Below are positions 62,579 to 64,000 of a stretch of DNA of 64,000 nucleotides, one piece after another. Position numbers and translations under genes: made by a program. Source of the DNA: Marthasterias glacialis (lineage: Eukaryota > Echinodermata > Asteroidea > Forcipulatida > Asteriidae); contig OU452229.1 of the NCBI GenBank assembly GCA_911728455.2, forward strand, positions 3,415,001 through 3,479,000, read 5' to 3'. Positions within the stretch are counted from its first letter, which is position 1. Each line of letters opens with the position of its first letter. The notes beneath the pieces are model-generated. The model was given only the letters and a program-made list of their open reading frames with translations, ran no database searches and had not been told where the DNA came from.

Positions 62579-64000
62579 CTAATGGTCACACCTAATTTGA
62601 TGAAGTTTTCACAGGTTGGTTGTGGTGTTTAATCGTTCAGTATCACATTCTTTGTTCCAGCGTTTGTTAAAACAGGGTTTATATTGATGGTGTTCTATTT
62701 GGGGGGGGGGGTGTTCAATTTCAAAAATATATATACATTCTCTGAAAACCCCAAACAATCCAAAATGTTCTTTATACATGGTGCTTCTTTTAAAGTTTTT
62801 AAAATTACTCTTGGGTTTTGTTTGATACATGTAAATAAATGAATAAATTTACAAACTATCTCTTCCAAAAACCTATCAAATACACTTTTCAGTACTGAGT
62901 AGGTGGTTTTTAATTTAAGTGGCCTCCGTAAGACCCACGTAATAATTTTCTCAGTCGATTCTAAGCAACAACCTTGGCACTATTTCAACATATCTTGAGG
63001 GCAGAGTAAACGAAGGAGTGCATTTTCCGGTTGTATTCTTCACCGAATAGCCATGCCCCACGTTCCCCCTATACACGTATAAAACTCCCGAGCTAAGCCC
63101 TGTCCATTCAAACAGAGGATATCAACTCTGGAGGCCTGATAAAATACTTGATGAATAGGGTACGGGTCATCATGGGTCAATGGGGTCAACGGAGGTCAAA
63201 GGGGGTCATGGCAATTCAAAGGGAAATGAAGGTGTTTCAATCTTTTTCCCACCGTATTTTTTTAGTCAAAACAGGCTTAACTTGGAAAACAGTCATTCCC
63301 TTTTTTTTTATCTACCTTCGGGTTTCAAAAAACCACAAAGTCCACCAGACAACAACTAGAGGATATGGACTCCACAGTTTGGTGTTAGTCAGCAAAACTA
63401 GATTATTTCCTGAAATGTCTTTGTTTACATTTGTTTAAATCTGACGGGACAACAACTGTGTCAGGTCGTTGCTCTTCTCATCACATTGCTCATTAATATA
63501 TAGTAGTTTTTTTTAAGTAGTACCAGACCGAGTTATGATGCGAGTGATGTGAGCTTGTACTAAAAAGAAAAGGCTGTGTTTATTTACAATACACCAGTTG
63601 ATGTCTATACAGACTTGGACGCCAAGGCCTAGACCAAGACTAAAAATTTGAACTTAAGATCAAAGGCTGAGACAGCAACACAGTCTAGTCAGTTCTCAAG
63701 ACATGTAGAAGTAAATGTTTTAACCACCTTCTTTTCAATTTATGACTGGTTATCCTGAACCTTTTGATCTAAAAAATACAAACATAAATGTAGTAACACC
63801 AAGAGTTAAATAAAATAGTAAGGGGAAAACCCACAAAATAAAACAGAAACTAAGCAACAAAGAAAAAAAGAACAAACTCAAATTTTAAAGAGAAAATAAA
63901 AATAAATGGAGAATGGTTCTGGAGGGGGCGGGGCTCCATATTGTAGGCCTGATACTTCGTTATTGTAAGGTCACGGCAGTTTTGTCGTTAGATAAGGGCA

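Larger units (their letters stand above)
52871..64000. other. Presumed upstream intron of the LHFPL2-like gene
   Basis: No coding exon recognised on either strand. Contents are repeats listed separately, plus paired direct repeats of about 95 bp at 58125-58210 and 58600-58690 (GATAAGCCTACCCYWTCCCA core) and about 100 bp at 60375-60475 and 61265-61375 (TCTGACTCATCTTTGCAGAG core). Confidence 0.5.

Overview
The window is animal nuclear DNA: AT-rich, intron-rich, with short exons bounded by GT-AG introns and full of short palindromic transposon remnants and tRNA-derived SINEs. The gene content and repeat style suggest a marine invertebrate deuterostome, most likely an echinoderm such as a sea star; the taxon is an inference from sequence style, not a search result. 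Four protein-coding genes are recognised, two of them complete.

Layout: (1) 158-8411, minus: the 5' half of the ERGIC-53/LMAN1 cargo lectin gene, six exons encoding the signal peptide and the whole L-type lectin domain; the rest lies off the left edge. (2) 11703-15249, minus: BLOC1S6 (pallidin), complete, five exons, 209 aa. (3) 20131-34533, plus: a DPP8/DPP9-type cytosolic dipeptidyl peptidase, complete, sixteen coding exons, 848 aa, catalytic Ser715, Asp793 and His825. (4) 52614-52870, minus: last coding exon of an LHFPL2-like tetraspan protein; the upstream exons are not seen and probably lie beyond the right edge. BLOC1S6 and DPP8/9 are head to head (4.9 kb apart); DPP8/9 and LHFPL2 are tail to tail (18 kb apart).

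The genes are housekeeping trafficking and proteolysis genes with no evident shared pathway, although BLOC1S6, DPP8 and LMAN1L also lie together on human 15q, which suggests old linkage.

The remainder is repeat-rich: several SINE families with tRNA-like heads, at least eight MITE-like palindromic families (some with clear target-site duplications, one nested in a SINE), two LINE C-terminal remnants, a degenerate interstitial telomeric array (about 45.5-46.5 kb), a 22-bp minisatellite (54.66-55.24 kb) apparently seeded from a dispersed repeat, and several tandem arrays in introns and in the DPP8/9 3' region. No CRISPR, rRNA, functional tRNA or novel multi-gene system was found. Exon boundaries were read by eye from splice consensus, reading phase and remembered human orthologues.
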